From: Kordia aestuariivivens
GTDB lineage: Bacteria > Bacteroidota > Bacteroidia > Flavobacteriales > Flavobacteriaceae
Assembly (NCBI RefSeq): GCF_014397005.1
Contig: NZ_JACGWS010000005.1
Coordinates: 124,001-188,000 of the forward strand
DNA length: 64,000 bases
Direction of reading: 5' to 3'
The position numbers and the translations under genes were made by a program. Within the stretch, counting starts at the first letter, position 1. Each line of letters begins with the position of its first letter. The notes under the pieces were generated by a model, which worked only from the letters and a program-made list of their open reading frames with translations, had not been told where the DNA came from and did no database searches. Shown piece after piece: positions 63,821 through 64,000 of the stretch.

Positions 63821-64000
63821 TTCCTGCGCAGGCAGGAATCTAAAATTCTATTTTGCATATATTATTTATTAGCTCTTATTTCTCAAATTAGAGCAAGATG
63901 ATAATATCTAACATTGAGATTATTCTTTCCAAATTTCAGTTAGTTACGGTTTTCCGTAAAGTGTTACTTGTTAAAATGCTGTATATTTGATTTAACCGAT
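63821..64000. other. 3' edge of the window
   Basis: Contains ATTCCTGCGCAGGCAGGAAT (63820-63839), a dyad related to the one at 27331, and AT-rich sequence without an ORF. Confidence 0.5.

Overview
This AT-rich window reads as chromosomal DNA from a marine-type member of the Flavobacteriaceae (Bacteroidota). The evidence is: two proteins with type IX secretion (T9SS) C-terminal sorting domains; Bacteroidota-type promoters (TTTG, then TAnnTTTG); GG-leader peptides of the Bacteroidota class I lanthipeptide type; LytTR proteins fused to a sensor half; M56 peptidases; and short palindromic repeats containing TCGAGTG and AAATCACTCGA between genes. Kordia or a close relative is my guess from gene content (LodA/LodB, many GG peptides); I could not check it. 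I see no tRNA, rRNA, intact IS element, prophage or CRISPR array.

Layout. 1-3565: end of a large membrane protein, an SPFH/prohibitin protein, and on the minus strand an OmpA-like protein with a helix-hairpin-helix membrane protein. 3700-11768: a complete histidine operon hisGDCBHAF(IE), preceded by a His-rich leader peptide and attenuator; repeat elements are lodged in its intergenic gaps. 12027-16803: a T9SS repeat protein, a LytTR regulator split by an in-frame TAG, a small membrane protein and a TruA-like enzyme. 17041-22205: a GG peptide, a RhlE-type helicase, a LodA/LodB quinoprotein-oxidase pair and another GG peptide. 22336-31702: mostly conserved housekeeping or unknown genes, a gene-free stretch with three terminator-ended candidate small RNAs (25180-25585), a membrane protein plus XRE regulator, an adenylate/guanylate cyclase and a DbpA-like helicase. 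31948-35481: small secreted proteins and a TonB-dependent receptor probably concerned with a metal.

35785-44915 is the most unusual part. It holds an LRR-Roc-COR-TIR protein, a BlaI repressor with three operators controlling an M56 peptidase fused to about 15 ankyrin repeats, and an HNH-coiled coil-TPR protein. The first and last genes, 6.8 kb apart, share an identical 29-nt upstream element containing a TAAGAA-N5-TTCTTA dyad. I infer a coordinately controlled, possibly defence- or stress-related island. 45621-56252: a flavin amine oxidase, a patatin-like phospholipase and a 2016-residue secreted multidomain protein. 56314-59152: ExbD, a Ca2+/Na+ exchanger and three Cys-rich GG-leader peptides that use nearly the same terminator hairpin but have no modification enzyme nearby. 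59297-63820: a lipoprotein, a pseudouridine synthase, SelO and an alpha/beta hydrolase-OsmC fusion.
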